Below, one piece after another: positions 50,761 through 63,194 of a stretch of DNA of 64,000 nucleotides (positions are counted from its first letter, which is position 1; every line of letters begins with the position of its first letter). The notes beneath the pieces were generated by a model. It was not told the origin of the DNA. It ran no database searches and worked only from the letters and a program-made list of their open reading frames with translations. Made by a program: the position numbers and the translations under genes. The stretch covers positions 4,836,001 through 4,900,000 of the forward strand of contig NC_053202.1 in NCBI RefSeq assembly GCF_905163445.1. Reading direction: 5' to 3'. The stretch comes from Pararge aegeria. Taxonomy: Eukaryota > Arthropoda > Insecta > Lepidoptera > Nymphalidae.

Positions 50761-51133
50761 CGACCGCTCGTCTCGACACGGTAACCCCGACTAAAATAAT
50801 TCGATAATGAATTTGGAGCCTCGTAAAGACGTGCATCTGTGTAAGTGTGCTTTTTCGCACGATTCCATACTGCTTTAATATATGTATTTACTGTGGCTAG
50901 GGTACTCCCCGGATAAACGTCTCATATCGGTTTTTATTTATAACATTAGTGTTCTTATGCGTTATTTATGCATTTATATAGCAATCTGTAAATAAATATT
51001 GTGGCGTGTTACGATAAAAATACCAATAAAGCTCCGTTTAGAATCGACACGTTACTAAAGTTGACAATGCGAGGGGCAAGTGATATATTAACACTGTTTA
51101 GGTGTATTGGGTTTTTATGAGACTATTATCATA

Positions 51134-51930
51134 ACCTCTCAGTGAGGGCCTCGACTAGAACCCGTTGTCTGGTGGGGGGCTTCGGCCGTGGCTAGATACA
51201 ACCCTACCGACAAAAAAAACCGCTAAGCGATGTCGCGTAGAAACCTATTAGCTCTTAACTGCAATCTCCCCTAGTAGTAAGTAATGCTGCAGTCTAAAAT
51301 TGTAGCGGGCTAACCAGTTACGGAATGTGGTAGTCATACCCCTAATCGGTTTCTATGCGACATCGCACTGGAACACTAAATTGCTTAGCGGCACGTCGTC
51401 GGTAGGGTGGTAGCTAACGGAGGTATAGAACGGGTTTCCCCGGGCATCTAACAAAGCCAACGAGAGGGGCATGCCGTGGTGGTTTCTAGTTTGGGTATAG
51501 AGTAATACCCCGCTTTACGCGAGGGATACGTTCTGGAAAAAATCGCGTTAACTGATATTCGCGTATATCGAGGTTTATGATTAAACGTAGTCAAAAATAC
51601 GTATCATTTAAATCTAAGAACACTATGCAATACATACTATGAATTATTTTTTACGGAAAAATACATATTGTCTTTTGTCTTTCGTTTTTTGTTTACGTTC
51701 TTGTAAAATACGTTCATAACACCCAACACTGATCGGGGTCGCGTAAAGCGGGGTATTACTGTACCACCTTAAGAGGTGATATATAAAGTTTTTCCATCAC
51801 GCCAAAAAAAAAAGGGTGGTAACTAGCCACGGCAAAGCTTCCGACCAAACCAGACCAGAGAAAATGCAGAATCAAACCCGGGACCTCCTAATCAAATTCA
51901 GCGCTTACTGTTGCGCCAGCGAGGTCATCA
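51134..51930. mobile_element. SINE family 3 fragments in both orientations around a MITE
   Basis: 51150-51310 is plus (AAACCGCTAAGCGATGTCGC). 51310-51420 is minus (GACATCGCACTGGAACACTA). 51790-51930 is minus with the inverted head CAGCGCTTACTGTTGCGCCA. Between them lies the element at 51500-51761. Confidence 0.6.
51500..51761. mobile_element. 262-bp mariner-like MITE with TA duplication
   Basis: GAGTAATACCCCGCTTTACG on the left; CGCGTAAAGCGGGGTATTACTG on the right (one terminal mismatch). TA at 51498-51499 and 51762-51763. No transposase. Confidence 0.8.
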
Positions 51931-52224
51931 CAAACGGTACTTACCTATAGTTGAATGTTGTGTGTTAACTAGTGTATAGATAGACCAGGCAGGATCATGG
52001 AGTTTTAATAATAGTTAAATTAGTATTTGGCTTATTAGCGAAACTTACATTCCATGCGATAAATACAAATTAAGTAGGTACGTTGACAAATATAACACTA
52101 AATACGACAAAAACCTTTTGAACTTTTAAAGATTTATGATTCTTTATAACGATGTTTACGTAAGACATATTATAATGGACCCGCATCTCTTAACACAGTT
52201 TAGAAAGTTGATAGGCCGTTTTCG

Positions 52225-52680
52225 GCCGAGCGACGAAAATGTACGGAGTGTATTCGAAAATTTCGCGCAAAATGCAGAGTAGGTATAACGTAAGCGGTGA
52301 AGCGAATATCTATAAAACCGGTAATAGAATCATTAAAACTAGACAGACTGTGCAAATCCAAAGTGCTTATATTAGACCTACTTGTAATAAACGTTGTTCT
52401 AATTTGAATCACAATTCCACTAAAGCTCTGACAAAGTATTGCTAATTTCATAAATTCTACTGATATTCTGGGTTCCAGAGAAATAAAAATATGAAACATT
52501 TCATGGAAATAATGTTTTTGCATAAAATTGCGCACTGGTACGATATTACAAAGAAAAATGTTCTGTGTAATATCGTAAGTAAATTGTATACTTTTTGTTA
52601 AATTTTTATTTATAATTTTACTATATGTTTATGTGGTGTACAATAAAAGTGTGTTCATTCATTCATTCATTAATACCTCT
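52225..52680 (+). repeat. LINE 3' tails
   Basis: 52300-52410 is a TTTGAA-family tail (AAAGTGCTTATATTAGACCT). 52590-52675 ends GGTGTACAATAAAAGTGTG with an (ATTC)n tail, a different LINE 3' end. Between 52680 and 53590 I see only AT-rich sequence. Confidence 0.4.
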
Positions 52681-53589
52681 CTTGGAATGCATTATTTTTT
52701 ACCTTTAAGAGTGACGCCACAAGATGGCGCTAAATCTTGTTTTTTTTATATAAAATAAAAGGGGTTTAATTATTGTTTGTATCTTTCTTTTTAATATGAA
52801 ATAAAAATAAATAAAGAACTTTTTGAAAAATTGAAAATTTTTTAGACAACAATAGAGTATATATTATATATAATAGAGTATATGTATTATTTATTGCTAT
52901 ACAATAGAGTATAACAATAAATAAACTCTGTTTAACGCAAAAATAATATTAAAAGTTAGACACGCGAACAGCGTACAGCTATCAAAGTTACAAACTCTTT
53001 TTATACTTATTAGATTATATTAAGTCTTACGTAAAGATCATAATGCAAACAGTTTTGAAGGCACTTTACCTTTTTGACACGTCTATACTAAAATCGACAC
53101 AGCCCTCTCTCCTAAAAGCTTATTATACCTGATAACTTATTTGTTGCAAAAATTCAAACAGTATTATTGTATACTTAATTAAGGCTTTTGTATAGTATAA
53201 TTAATATTGTTAATAAATATTTACCTATTTAGTAAATTATTTAGTAAGATATTATTACCTCTAGAGTCGAGAATATTTGTTAGCGCACAAATCCAAGATT
53301 TTAAACACCAATTAAAAACATGTCTTCTTGCTTTACGACAAGGTTCCAAATACAACAAGAAGAGGCTAATCCTACCTCGCTCATAATAAAATTACAAAGT
53401 ATATGAGCATATAGTTTATGCGACAAAAACGGCAGATTACGATGTTTTCCTCGTAAATGTAGTACTTTATGAGTAGATAATATATTTTCCTAAACCTCAA
53501 AACCCACACATATATTTTTAGACCAAAATAATGTTTTATTTAGCGGTGTAATATTTTGGAACGGTTTTAGAAAACTCAAATCTGGTAAC

Positions 53590-53672
53590 TGTTTAATATT
53601 GTAGTTGCCTTGTGTGAGCATTGAACGAGTTGACTGACCGCTCTTGTTCGATCGCACATAGCAGCGGTGCCA
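53590..53672 (-). repeat. Unclassified repeat shared with 3805-3880
   Basis: Reverse complement has GATCGAACAAGAGCGGTCA and CTCACACAAGGCAAC, matching the left-end copy. Confidence 0.45.
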
Positions 53673-53835
53673 AAACGGGCGTTAGGTTTTTCTGTTTCTT
53701 TAACCTCATGAACATTTGCAACTTACCGGCTCACGAGCTGTTTGATAAAGAGTTCCTCAGTGACTTAAATACTTGTTTTTCACCAAAAAAATAATCAACT
53801 TACCTTAAAATAGATTTCAATTCGAATTCAATTAT

Positions 53836-54430
53836 TCAATGACTACCTTCGTTTGGTATAATAGGCGTAGTGTGGTACGCTCTTACGGTAATAGAAATAC
53901 GATTAGAATTATTTATACAGTTAATTATATTACCCAATATTATCGCCCAAAACCTATGGTTTATGCGCCTAGAGGTAATAATATCACAATGATGTAGTTC
54001 TCGCAAAACAAGAATTCCAATCTGAAATAGTAACATAGTGGTTTGAGCAGACTCCCACGGATCAGCTAAGATCCGTTTTTGTAATCTACACAGCCTCATA
54101 ACCCACGTGCTCAGAACAAGATTTGTCGCCCGCAATGGAGCAGTTTTCTAGTACGGAAATACTTGAACATCGGAGTGAAATGAAACTTATTTGAATGATT
54201 GGCATTAAAGCTTAAATTTGCCATCAATTCTTTATTTGCATCAATTCCGGATTTGCGACTCCAAATCGCACTCAGAGTTTGATATGCTAAAACGACTGCT
54301 CGATTGCGAGCGAGTAAATCTTGTAGTACTGTTACAGATCGGATTAGTTGTGTTGAGATCACTGTATTATGTATATCGTTACAATTGTAGACGCGGAAAT
54401 AACTTATTATAAATTGTCGGCCAATCAATC
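53836..54430. repeat. Diverged inverted pair with similar translations
   Basis: Minus strand 53930-54110 and plus strand 54280-54420 can be read as similar peptides (LLFQIGILVLRELHH and VVLLQIGLVVLRSLYY). Nucleotide identity looks around 60 percent by eye. It may be two relics of one transposon in opposite orientation; no named family. Confidence 0.3.
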
Positions 54431-54504
54431 TAAACTTAATATAATATAATTTAAAATTCAGGATAATCCAGTGAGTTAGAAACTATGAAAAGAAAGGTCA
54501 GCTC

Positions 54505-54650
54505 TCATGGATTTTCTATCGCTTCTTTACTTTGGAAAATTCTAAAGAGTTGTTTAAACAAATACCTAATGAATGTAGCTATGTATATGATTTCTATCGC
54601 CACTTTATTGGGGGGTATTATGAAAAGTTGTTTAAACAAATACCTTCCAT
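54505..54650 (+). repeat. Two-copy tandem duplication
   Basis: TTTCTATCGC ... GTTGTTTAAACAAATACCT occurs twice about 90 bp apart with small differences. No gene evident. Confidence 0.5.
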
Positions 54651-55094
54651 CCATATTCTCTAATCTACAATAAAAAATAATTTAGTTTCGTTTTTTATTG
54701 GCCGGCATAAAAAAATTCCAAATTATTTGATTATATTTTTTAAAAAATGTGTACAAACCTAAAAACAAATTAGCTTTTATTAACTGCACATCTCATAATC
54801 ATGTGTTTCTAATTTTATATACGGTATACCTACGAAATTCTACATTTGTATCTTGAAAATGTACCCGAATATAAATAATGTTGTAGTATGTTGGCTTTAA
54901 ATACAATATAAAAACATGTAGTGTAGTGAAATATTTAACCCTTTTCGACGCATGTACAGGTAGCTAAACAAATATACAACTATACCGTATTATCAGTTGT
55001 GACGTTATAATTAAAATGTAGGGTCGTCGACAGTGGCGTAACTGTAACTCTAACGGTCTGTGCCTGTAAAAGTTTGTTATAAAATCTGATAGGG

Positions 55095-55330
55095 TACTCC
55101 CTCTAAGTTATCATTATCTCAACAACATGACGTCCACTGTTGGCCAAGGTCTTTTTTAGGGATTTCCACTGGCTATGGGTTTTGTGCCGCTTGTATCCAG
55201 CCCCTCCCTTCGTTAAATGTCGTCTGTCCACCTCGTGGGGGGCGGGTCTACCAACACAGCGCTTTCCAAGGGAAGTACTGCCCCTCCAGCACCTTGGTTC
55301 GAACTATGTGCCTTGCCCATTACCATTTTA
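55095..55330 (-). repeat. RTE-like LINE 3' region
   Basis: ATGACGTCCACTGTTGGCCA, CGTCTGTCCACCTCGTGGGG and CCAACACAGCGCTTTCCAAG; same layout as 45600-45850. Confidence 0.5.
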
Positions 55331-55679
55331 GCTTCGCGAATCGTTGAGCGATATCGATAATTCTGGTTCATCTAGAGATCTCCCCATTTCTGATCGCGTA
55401 AGAAATATGCCGAGCATATTACTCTCCACGCCTGCTGGGAGGCTATACCTATGCCTGCTGAGTATTATATGCCTAATTATTATTAATAAACGTGGCATAA
55501 CGTCGGAATAGTTTGCGAGTTTCGGTTTTGGCACATTTTGTTTCAGAGCACCTATCAAATGTCAAAGCGTGAAAATACACTTCATAAATAGACAAATGTA
55601 AGGCCTAAGGTTTATTAAAAAGGTCCTACACGTTTTACTAACTTTTTTAATAATGTTAAGATACTCCGGCTCCTTAGCC

Positions 55680-55900
55680 TATCTCCTAGTGGCTAGGCGG
55701 CACGCACCTCTTACTTTTCGGAGTTATGTGCATTCTTGATTTAAGCAATTAAATATCACATGCTTTAAAGCTAAAGGTCACATAATGTTCTCAAGGTCGT
55801 GTGAAGTCTACCATCCGCACTTGGCTAGCTGGTGGACTAAGGTCTGAACCTTTTTCCTTCTTCCCATTCCTTGTAGTGGGCGTTAATGGTTTGACAATGA
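55680..55900 (+). mobile_element. tRNA-derived SINE family 2, degraded
   Basis: TAGCCTATCTCCTAGTGGCT head remnant, ACTTTTCGGAGTTATGTGCA body and GTGAAGTCTACCATCCGCAC. Large parts deleted. From 55900 to 56550 I see nothing supportable. Confidence 0.5.
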
Positions 55901-56552
55901 GGAAACCGTGACCGCAGCCTTCGCAGTCTACGGGGTCCCTAAACGCACGTGGCCCTTGGAGTATATTAATTGGGCCCCGTTTTGCCCATATATTTATTGG
56001 TTACGCCACTGATCCTCGCTGTCTTCGCGTACCGCGCCGTCAGTAACATTATCACGTGCCGCTTCAATTTAATTCGCCCGTTTTCGTTCACACTAACAGA
56101 ATATTAACTTGTCTGTTTTTGAGATTTAAAAAAAAAACAAAAAAACTTGATCTCTATAATATTCTACTTAGTTTGGCTTGGCACTTGGATTGCTTGAAGC
56201 TGTTCTAATGTAAAATACCTATGCAATTCGTGCAAGATAAGATACCTGAAATAAATTCAGCCAATAAAAATGAATTCGGCAATCGCAATGTGATAATCAC
56301 ACGTTTCAATCCTTTTAGCCTCTCATTCTTCATTTATTTGTATGATTGACATTTTTAAATTTCATGACTTGCATATTTACCTATAATCACAATGCTATGA
56401 AATTATGGAAGCGGCTTCTTAGAAAATATTTTGGGTAAATATGCATTCGGTTACCCGATCTCTTATTATGTAGGCTATATGATTATTTTGTACATCAATC
56501 TTTAAATCTACTGGAAGATCTGAAATTATTGCCATCCTTTTCTCATTGTTTA

Positions 56553-56680
56553 CTCAGGTTGCCTGGCAGAGATCGCTACTAAGCGATAAGGCCGCCTTTT
56601 GTATTCTACTTCTGTCTTTGTATTTCAATTGTTTTTTTTCTCTAACTTCATAGTGGTGTACAAATAAAGAGTTAAATAAT
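56553..56680 (+). mobile_element. LINE 3' UTR fragment (GCAGAGATCGCTAC family)
   Basis: GGTTGCCTGGCAGAGATCGC to GGTGTACAAATAAAGAGTTA with an AAT tail. Confidence 0.65.
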
Positions 56681-56794
56681 AATAATAATTGTTCTAAACA
56701 GAAAAGATAGTTACATTTAATTATATATAGATACGTACGCGTTCTATTTCGAGAACCTTTAATATACAAGTTTAAGAGTAATACTATATTACGA

Positions 56795-57030
56795 CCTACC
56801 TGGCGCACGGTAAGCGCTGTGGTTTTAAGTTGGAGGTCTCGGGTTGGATTCCCGGGAGAGGCAATTCGGGAATTGATATAATTTCTGAATTTTCTCTGGT
56901 CTGGTCTTGGCTTGGTCGTAGCTAGTTACTACCCTGCAAAGACGTGCCGCTAAGCGATTCAGCTTTCCGTTGAGATGTCGCGTGGAAATTGATTAGAGGT
57001 ACGGGTTTAAAATAACAGTAGTGGAATGAA
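56795..57030 (+). mobile_element. tRNA-derived SINE family 3, copy
   Basis: CCTGGCGCACGGTAAGCGCT head, GGGTTGGATTCCCGG B-box region, AAGACGTGCCGCTAAGCGAT body, poly-A end. Confidence 0.75.
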
Positions 57031-57544
57031 AAAAAAAACATCCTTATCGGGCAATAATTTTAGATCTTCTAGTTCAGTTTGATATACGTTTAATAAATAA
57101 CAGTATCCATTGCCAATTAACTTAATGTTGAAATAATTTTAGAAGTATTATGACATTTTTATCGTTTTTGAAATGATAAAAAGTAACTCTACTATGTATG
57201 TACCTACAAATTATTGTTTTAGAGTTTTTTTTAGTCTGTGATTGTATTTTATCTGTATTGTACGAATATTATCTATTTATTTTAAATAAAGAATACGTAA
57301 ATAAAATTGCTTTGACATATTCACATTTTGTTTTATTTACATTCCTAGCTGCAAGTTAAAGAATAATGAAATGTTGCTATTTGAAATATATGTTACCAAT
57401 AAAAATGCTAAATAAATTCTTACATCTGTTTAGCAAGGTAAAGGCATAGATAACGAAAGGTGTTTTTCTCAATACCGCGGGAATGTATACAGGATGTTCT
57501 CCGGGATAAAAAGTATCCTATTTCCATTCTCAATGCCACAAGCT

Positions 57545-57732
57545 ATATATATATATATATATATATATTATCTTTATATATATATTTGTGTATACTGTGT
57601 GCGTGTGTATGTCACTGAACTCCTAAACGGCTGCACCGATTTGAATGCATTTTTTAGTATGCGTTTGGGTGGCACCCTGAATGGTTTAGATTCACAAATC
57701 AGCCCGACAGATGGCGCTGGGATCCGATAGTA
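57545..57732 (+). mobile_element. Helitron-like fragment, plus orientation
   Basis: AT repeat, GTGTATGTCACTGAACTCCT, then CAGATGGCGCTGGGATCCGATAG. Inverse of 16806-16950; the final CTAG is altered to GATAG. Confidence 0.5.
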
Positions 57733-58519
57733 TACGCATATATGTACTAGAAATTTGGTAAATAAATATATATACCAAATTTCATTAAAATCGACGCAGA
57801 AGTAGAGATAATAAACAAACACTCGCTTTTATGTATAATATCTAAGTTGACACACTGACGCAATTTTGTCTGTTTATCGGGTTTTTACACGGCATACTTC
57901 AGTGATTGTGCTTAGGAACTTTACCATCTAGTTTTATTTGTCTCCATTCACCCACAGAACAGCGAGACTGTATGTATTTACTAGGCAATTTAACTCCAAG
58001 CACTCCTCATTGGTTTCCATCAGATAAAGTCAAAGTGCTGCACCGGCCGGTTAGTTTTTTTAATGATTTGTATTGGAGGATTTTTCTTTTAATATTATTA
58101 GCCTTCTGATTAAATAAGAAAAACCTTTCCTAAAAAAACATCCTGTGCAAGCCACTGCATTTTTTTTCCAAATTATAGCATCCGCTTTCGATTTTTTTTA
58201 ATTAGAGAAAAGTGCTCATGTTTAAAGTATACCACAATAAAAATAAAACGAAAATTATTGTTTTTGTCTATTATTATTTTATTTCTAAATTTAAGTAAAC
58301 TGACAATAAAGTCAACACGGTAAAATATATAAGCGCTTATACAATCTACAATGCACTATCACCCGAAAATCCCTATTTTAATAAAATCGATGGAAGAAGT
58401 CATCGCATATACGGGTGTCATCACCTCACTGACAGATTTTAAAGAAGGGCATCTAGACAGCGCCACTATATGGCGCTCGTGCGATTCCATACAAATCATA
58501 GTTAACTTTCGTCCCAACG

Positions 58520-58730
58520 GTTGATTGGCGCAGTAAGCAGAAACCCCGCTTTCTGAGTCCACGGCTGTGGGTTTTAGGTGATGAACATGAATATTTACAG
58601 TGGCTGGGTCTGTATTTATCTATGTATATTATAAATAAAGATATTCATCAGCCATCTTAATACCTATAACACAAGCTCTATTACTTTGGGGCTAGAAGGC
58701 GATGCACGATGTGTGTATTGTCGTTACGAA
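58520..58730 (+). mobile_element. tRNA-derived SINE family 1, degraded
   Basis: GGTTGATTGGCGCAGTAAGC head; B box partly lost; body to CGATGTGTGTATTGTCG. Confidence 0.7.
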
Positions 58731-58769
58731 AGGTTTCCATGAGAAAACATTTATTGGCAAAGGAATCTG

Positions 58770-59055
58770 GTATCATATCAACCCATTACCGACCCACTAC
58801 AGGACACGGCTCTTCTCCGCCAATGAGAAGGGGTTAAGGCCGTAGTTCACCACGCTGGCCCAGTGCGGATTGGTGGACTCCACACACCTTTCAAGAACAT
58901 TATGGAGAACTCAGGCATGCAGGTTTCCTCACGATGAAGAAAATGATATTTTAATTTCTTAAAACGCACGTAACTTGCAAAGTTAGAGGTGCGTGCTGGG
59001 ATTCGAACTCGGCCCCCCGAAAGTGAAGTCGAAGCCCACTGGACTATCACCGTTT
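58770..59055 (-). mobile_element. tRNA-derived SINE family 2, minus copy
   Basis: ATATCAACCCATTACCGACC on the left (inverted tail side), GGGATTCGAACTCGGCCCCC inverted head on the right. Confidence 0.8.
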
Positions 59056-59149
59056 CCATGATACCGATTCTAGTACAGTTATCGTAAAACAATTAGTCCA
59101 ATATAATTTTTTAGTGTTTAATATGCAAATACTAATTTCGGCATCGGCA

Positions 59150-59235
59150 GTTGGAGTCGTAGCTTAGTGGTCAAAGCGCTCTGGCAGCGATTGAGAGTCG
59201 CAGGTTCAAATCCTGTCGGTTCCGAAATTTTTTAT
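59150..59235 (+). mobile_element. tRNA-derived SINE family 4 head
   Basis: GTCGTAGCTTAGTGGTCAAA, GTCGCAGGTTCAAATCCTGT: A- and B-box-like. It lacks a convincing full cloverleaf, so a SINE, not a tRNA gene. From 59235 to 60300 I see nothing I can name. Confidence 0.6.
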
Positions 59236-60302
59236 ATGCATTTTAAATTTAAAAAAATTGTCTAATAGTTTGTATAAGTGGGCTGCTGGCAGTTTTCAAT
59301 ATCTATAGTACCTCATCAACCTTAAACTGTACTGACTAAAGATCAGACTTCTTATGTTGCGAGTACACCTGCAATAAACATGTTGAACCGAGTAGGTTAA
59401 TAATTGAAAATATTACTAATAAATATATTTAATTTAACTATTTGTAAAATTAAGATTAAGTAAACTAGACCACAATATTGGTACTGCTGTAATTTTTTAA
59501 TAGTTCAGACCTTAAAATTTATAATAAGGACTCACTGGGAGTATTCGCTTCGCAAACTTCGCTTTGCGGGAAGACGTTGCGCGTAAGCTTGACAAGCAAG
59601 CTGAATTTACGAACCCAACTAGGAATTCGTTTTGATGTACAAGCCAAGGCTAGTTCCCAACGAGTCACACCCAGTCGTGTCACACGGAAACTTTTTTCCG
59701 TTCGATTCCCATTCTAATTTTTTTTACCCCACGCTTAGTTTGCATCCATGAAAATCGAAAAATCCGTCAAAAGTTCGTGGAATAACCTGACTAATTTTCT
59801 TTTCCCATCAAGTCACGTTTATTAACGTTGCAAAAGGTGTGACTCGGATGGGCACTTACCCTCTTATCTCCCCAAATTGATATCATTGCGAAATAATGTG
59901 CTTGCTTGAGAAACACTCACAAACTAAAATTTCCGAAGTGAATGCTCCAGGTGAGTGACGTCCACTAAACTAAAATAAGTACATTAATGATATTTCAATT
60001 AATATAAAACTGTCAAAACAAGCAATATATTTAATAATGGTTTACAATAGGTATAATATAGATACATAATGGAAAGTCAAACAGTTTTCTCGCTAACTTT
60101 GGGACCTAGATCAATAAATAGTAAATTTGTATGAAGAAAATAGGGAAGCGCAACCTTAAACAGTAAATATAAATCTTAGTACAAATGAAAATTTTCCTAT
60201 GAAACTTTTTTTTATAAATAACACTATAAAGTCTGAAGACGAACAGGAAGATAATGGAATCAATAAAAACCCATACCATATCTGCCAGGCAACCCTAGTT
60301 GA

Positions 60303-60425
60303 TAAGGTTGCCCGGCAGAGATCGTTGCTAAGCGATAAAGCCGCCTTTGTATTCTACTTTTTAATTTTCTTCTTTTCCAGTTGAAACTTTTTGTGGTGTA
60401 CAAATAAAGTGTTAAGATAAATAAA
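60303..60425 (+). mobile_element. LINE 3' UTR fragment (GCAGAGATCGCTAC family)
   Basis: GGTTGCCCGGCAGAGATCGT to GGTGTACAAATAAAGTGTTA. Confidence 0.6.
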
Positions 60426-61109
60426 TATAAACAACTCCTCCTCGACCAATATGAGCCAACCAACCAACCAATGACCAATATTGGAATATGAGCTTAATGT
60501 TATGATACAGAAATCTTTTCACACTATTATTGTTAGTAACGTACGAGAAGAGCACTTGTTCACCACGTTTCACACACCTCCAACAACAATATGTCACATG
60601 ACATAAAGCTTATATTCTTATCGAGTTGTGGTAGAGTCGATATAGGGTGCAAAGGCCATTAGACGTTCACAGATAACGAGTAGGTATATAAATTACATTA
60701 TACATAACTGTTACAGTAATTTGTAAATATATACCGCCATTTCGAAAATAATAACCAAATAGATTAGGTAAGTAAAAATATTTACAAAAATCAATTATTA
60801 TGTTAAGTGCTTTTGTTTCTCAATTAAATGCCTACCCCTATATACATTAATCACTGACCTGTTTTGTCACCTCTGAATAGGCTGTTTTTGCCCCCAATAA
60901 CCCTTTTTTTTGTCGTGCGAATGAAACAATGGCATTAATTATTTTTCAAAAACGTGGCGTACGATGAAATTGGTACATATTTGGCACATAGAAAACAAAA
61001 AATGTCAAGTAACATAACTTAGATACCCGGAAGTGTAACGATATAGAGATATTTGGATTCATATGAGGACAATAAATAAAAATAGACGTATTACGTATTG
61101 CCTATAGTC

Positions 61110-61154
61110 AAGTTGGAAACTTATTCAGATTGTATCTGTATAAGTTTCCAACTT
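61110..61154. repeat. 45-nt hairpin
   Basis: AAGTTGGAAACTTAT and its exact inverse flank an inner CAGAT/TCTG stem. No other copy noticed. From 60430 to 61110 I see nothing supportable. Confidence 0.7.
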
Positions 61155-61219
61155 AATTATTGTTATTACTATTTATTGGAAGAGAGTAAGTACATTACAT
61201 ACTACTAGGAGCACGAAAT

Positions 61220-61803
61220 CAGGGCACGGAAACCGGAAGAATTGCAAACCGGCTTCGGTCATTAAACCCCGTTACTGGAATCATATCGGTTAAGGTTTCG
61301 TTTACGTTTGTTTAACCGGTTAAACAGAGAAACCGGTTCTAATTTCATTTCACTAAATCGAATGGAATTACACTTTACCGGTTACACTTTTAGTTCTTTT
61401 TGTGATTTGCTGCGCGCGCTACTATGAGTACGAATTATTAACGATTTTAACATTTTTCTTTGAAATATGCCAAAAGTGTCATCATACCAAAGTTGTTACC
61501 AAAGTTAAGCTTCTTTTAACTTCAAAGATGCATAATTTATACCATCTTTTTTCTTTGTAGCGAAGTAGGACTCGCACGCGCAACGAGCTAGGCTTGGCAT
61601 TTGTCAAAGGGACTAGTGCCTGCTGCAAAAACCGGTTTATTTATGTTTATTAAACGTTTTGAAATCGTTTGCTCAATAAGGACAGTAACCTATAGCATTT
61701 CGGTTCGTTCAATCATTTAGCCGGTAAAACGCAGAACATTAAAACAAACCGGTTAAAAATAAACCGAAATTTTCCGGTAAATTAAAACCGGTTCCCAGCC
61801 CTG
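61220..61803. mobile_element. 584-bp hAT-like MITE with imperfect 8-bp target duplication
   Basis: CAGGGCACGGAAACCGG at the left; the right end inverted reads CAGGGCTGGGAACCGG. Flanks CACGAAAT and CATGAGAT match at 6 of 8. The interior has many ACCGGTT motifs in both orientations. No ORF. Confidence 0.7.
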
Positions 61804-62259
61804 CATGAGATAAATACTAATAACTATAATTTAACTATTAAAACGCATTGCAACCAAACTCAGTCGACATGTAACTGTCGCGTCGTGTTAGTTGCATGTT
61901 GTCGTGTAGTTGCTTGAAATCTAATTTTAAGAAGGTAAGTACTGTAATCCAAGGTCTCCCTGCGGTACGGAATAGTACTTTAAGTTTAATAAGTTATCAT
62001 ATAAGGTTATAGTTCTTGTATAAGGGCAGCCAGTCCAATGTCAATAGCGGTCAGTGGCAAATTAATCACGCCTAACAACTACATATTCTAACCACTATGC
62101 TGTCACAGCTTATTTTAAAACATATCCATAGCATTAAGTTATGCACACCCGCAATTGTTTCTCAAACATATAACATCAAAGTTTCTAAGCCCAATATGGA
62201 GTTTAAATACTGTTTCACTGATTTTTTACAACAACCATTGAGAGTGCAGAACTGAGAAA

Positions 62260-62402
62260 TAATTTATGCTGAGCTGTACACCCTTTCTGTCTGGTGTTAC
62301 ACACAGACATTGTATGTTGTATACTATGTTGTTACTTTATTATTATAAGATGTACTGTTTGTAACACTTAACATGAATAAATGTTTTTTCTTTCTTTCTT
62401 TA
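62260..62402 (+). repeat. LINE-like 3' tail with TTTC repeats
   Basis: GTATGTTGTATACTATGTTG to AACATGAATAAATG and (TTTC)n. Class uncertain. Confidence 0.4.
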
Positions 62403-62679
62403 AAACCAACAAAAGGTTTCTTGGTAAGAACATCAAAAACAAAATGGAGCTGAAGGCTGCTTGGGCCCAATTCTGAATATCAGTTTACACTAAATTTGCT
62501 AGCACTGTGGAAAGTTGCCACTAAATAACCTGTTAAATCCACATTCATTCTGAAACCCAAGTATCCTATTGGAATCTATACTGCTATTCTCAGAGCACAG
62601 CATTGAAACAAATTTCAACCCTAACATCTGGATCTGTTTTGTTAATTAAATCCTTTTAAAGATTATTATTATTATTATA

Positions 62680-62830
62680 TAATAGACTAAGCAGCTTTCG
62701 CTGATGCGTCTATATCATTTCTTGCGCTCTTTGTCTTTTTGATGTTTATCCAGTCTATTCTTAAACTGATTCAGTGATTCTGCAGTCACTACATCTTCAG
62801 GCAAGGCATTCCACATTTGGCAACACATTC
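62680..62830 (-). pseudogene. LINE ORF2 C-terminal remnant, minus strand
   Basis: The reverse complement reads WNALPEDVVTAESLNQFKNR and continues RLDKHQKDKERKK before a stop. Closely similar to the copy at 18740-18960. Confidence 0.65.
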
Positions 62831-63194
62831 ATGGCTCTAGTGCTGCATATATTCACGGCCTGTGTTGTAATACTCAATTTTAGTGTGATCGGTGCTATCC
62901 AAACTAATTAAATAAAATAAAGTTATTGTAAGTCACATTTTGACATTTTGGGTGTACAAATCTGATACTAAGGATACTAATGCTACTAACAATAATGCTG
63001 GATTATATCTGTGCCTATAATTTCAACCTTTATGCGTAGATGCAATGAGTATGAAACCAGACATGTAAAATACAACATTTTAAAATGATTATGCGGTATG
63101 CCATATTCCTCATATAGGTATATAATCACATGCACATACTGAATTTTCAAAAATCCAGGCACCAATATAATCACAACTTCAATATTTAAAATAT

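Noticed and set aside
54485..54673. 62-codon plus-strand frame
   Set aside because: It spans a two-copy tandem duplication and has no other support.
59150..59235. tRNA gene
   Set aside because: A- and B-box-like segments are present, but I cannot fold a full acceptor stem, and the same head occurs as a repeat at 32925, 33905 and 26262.
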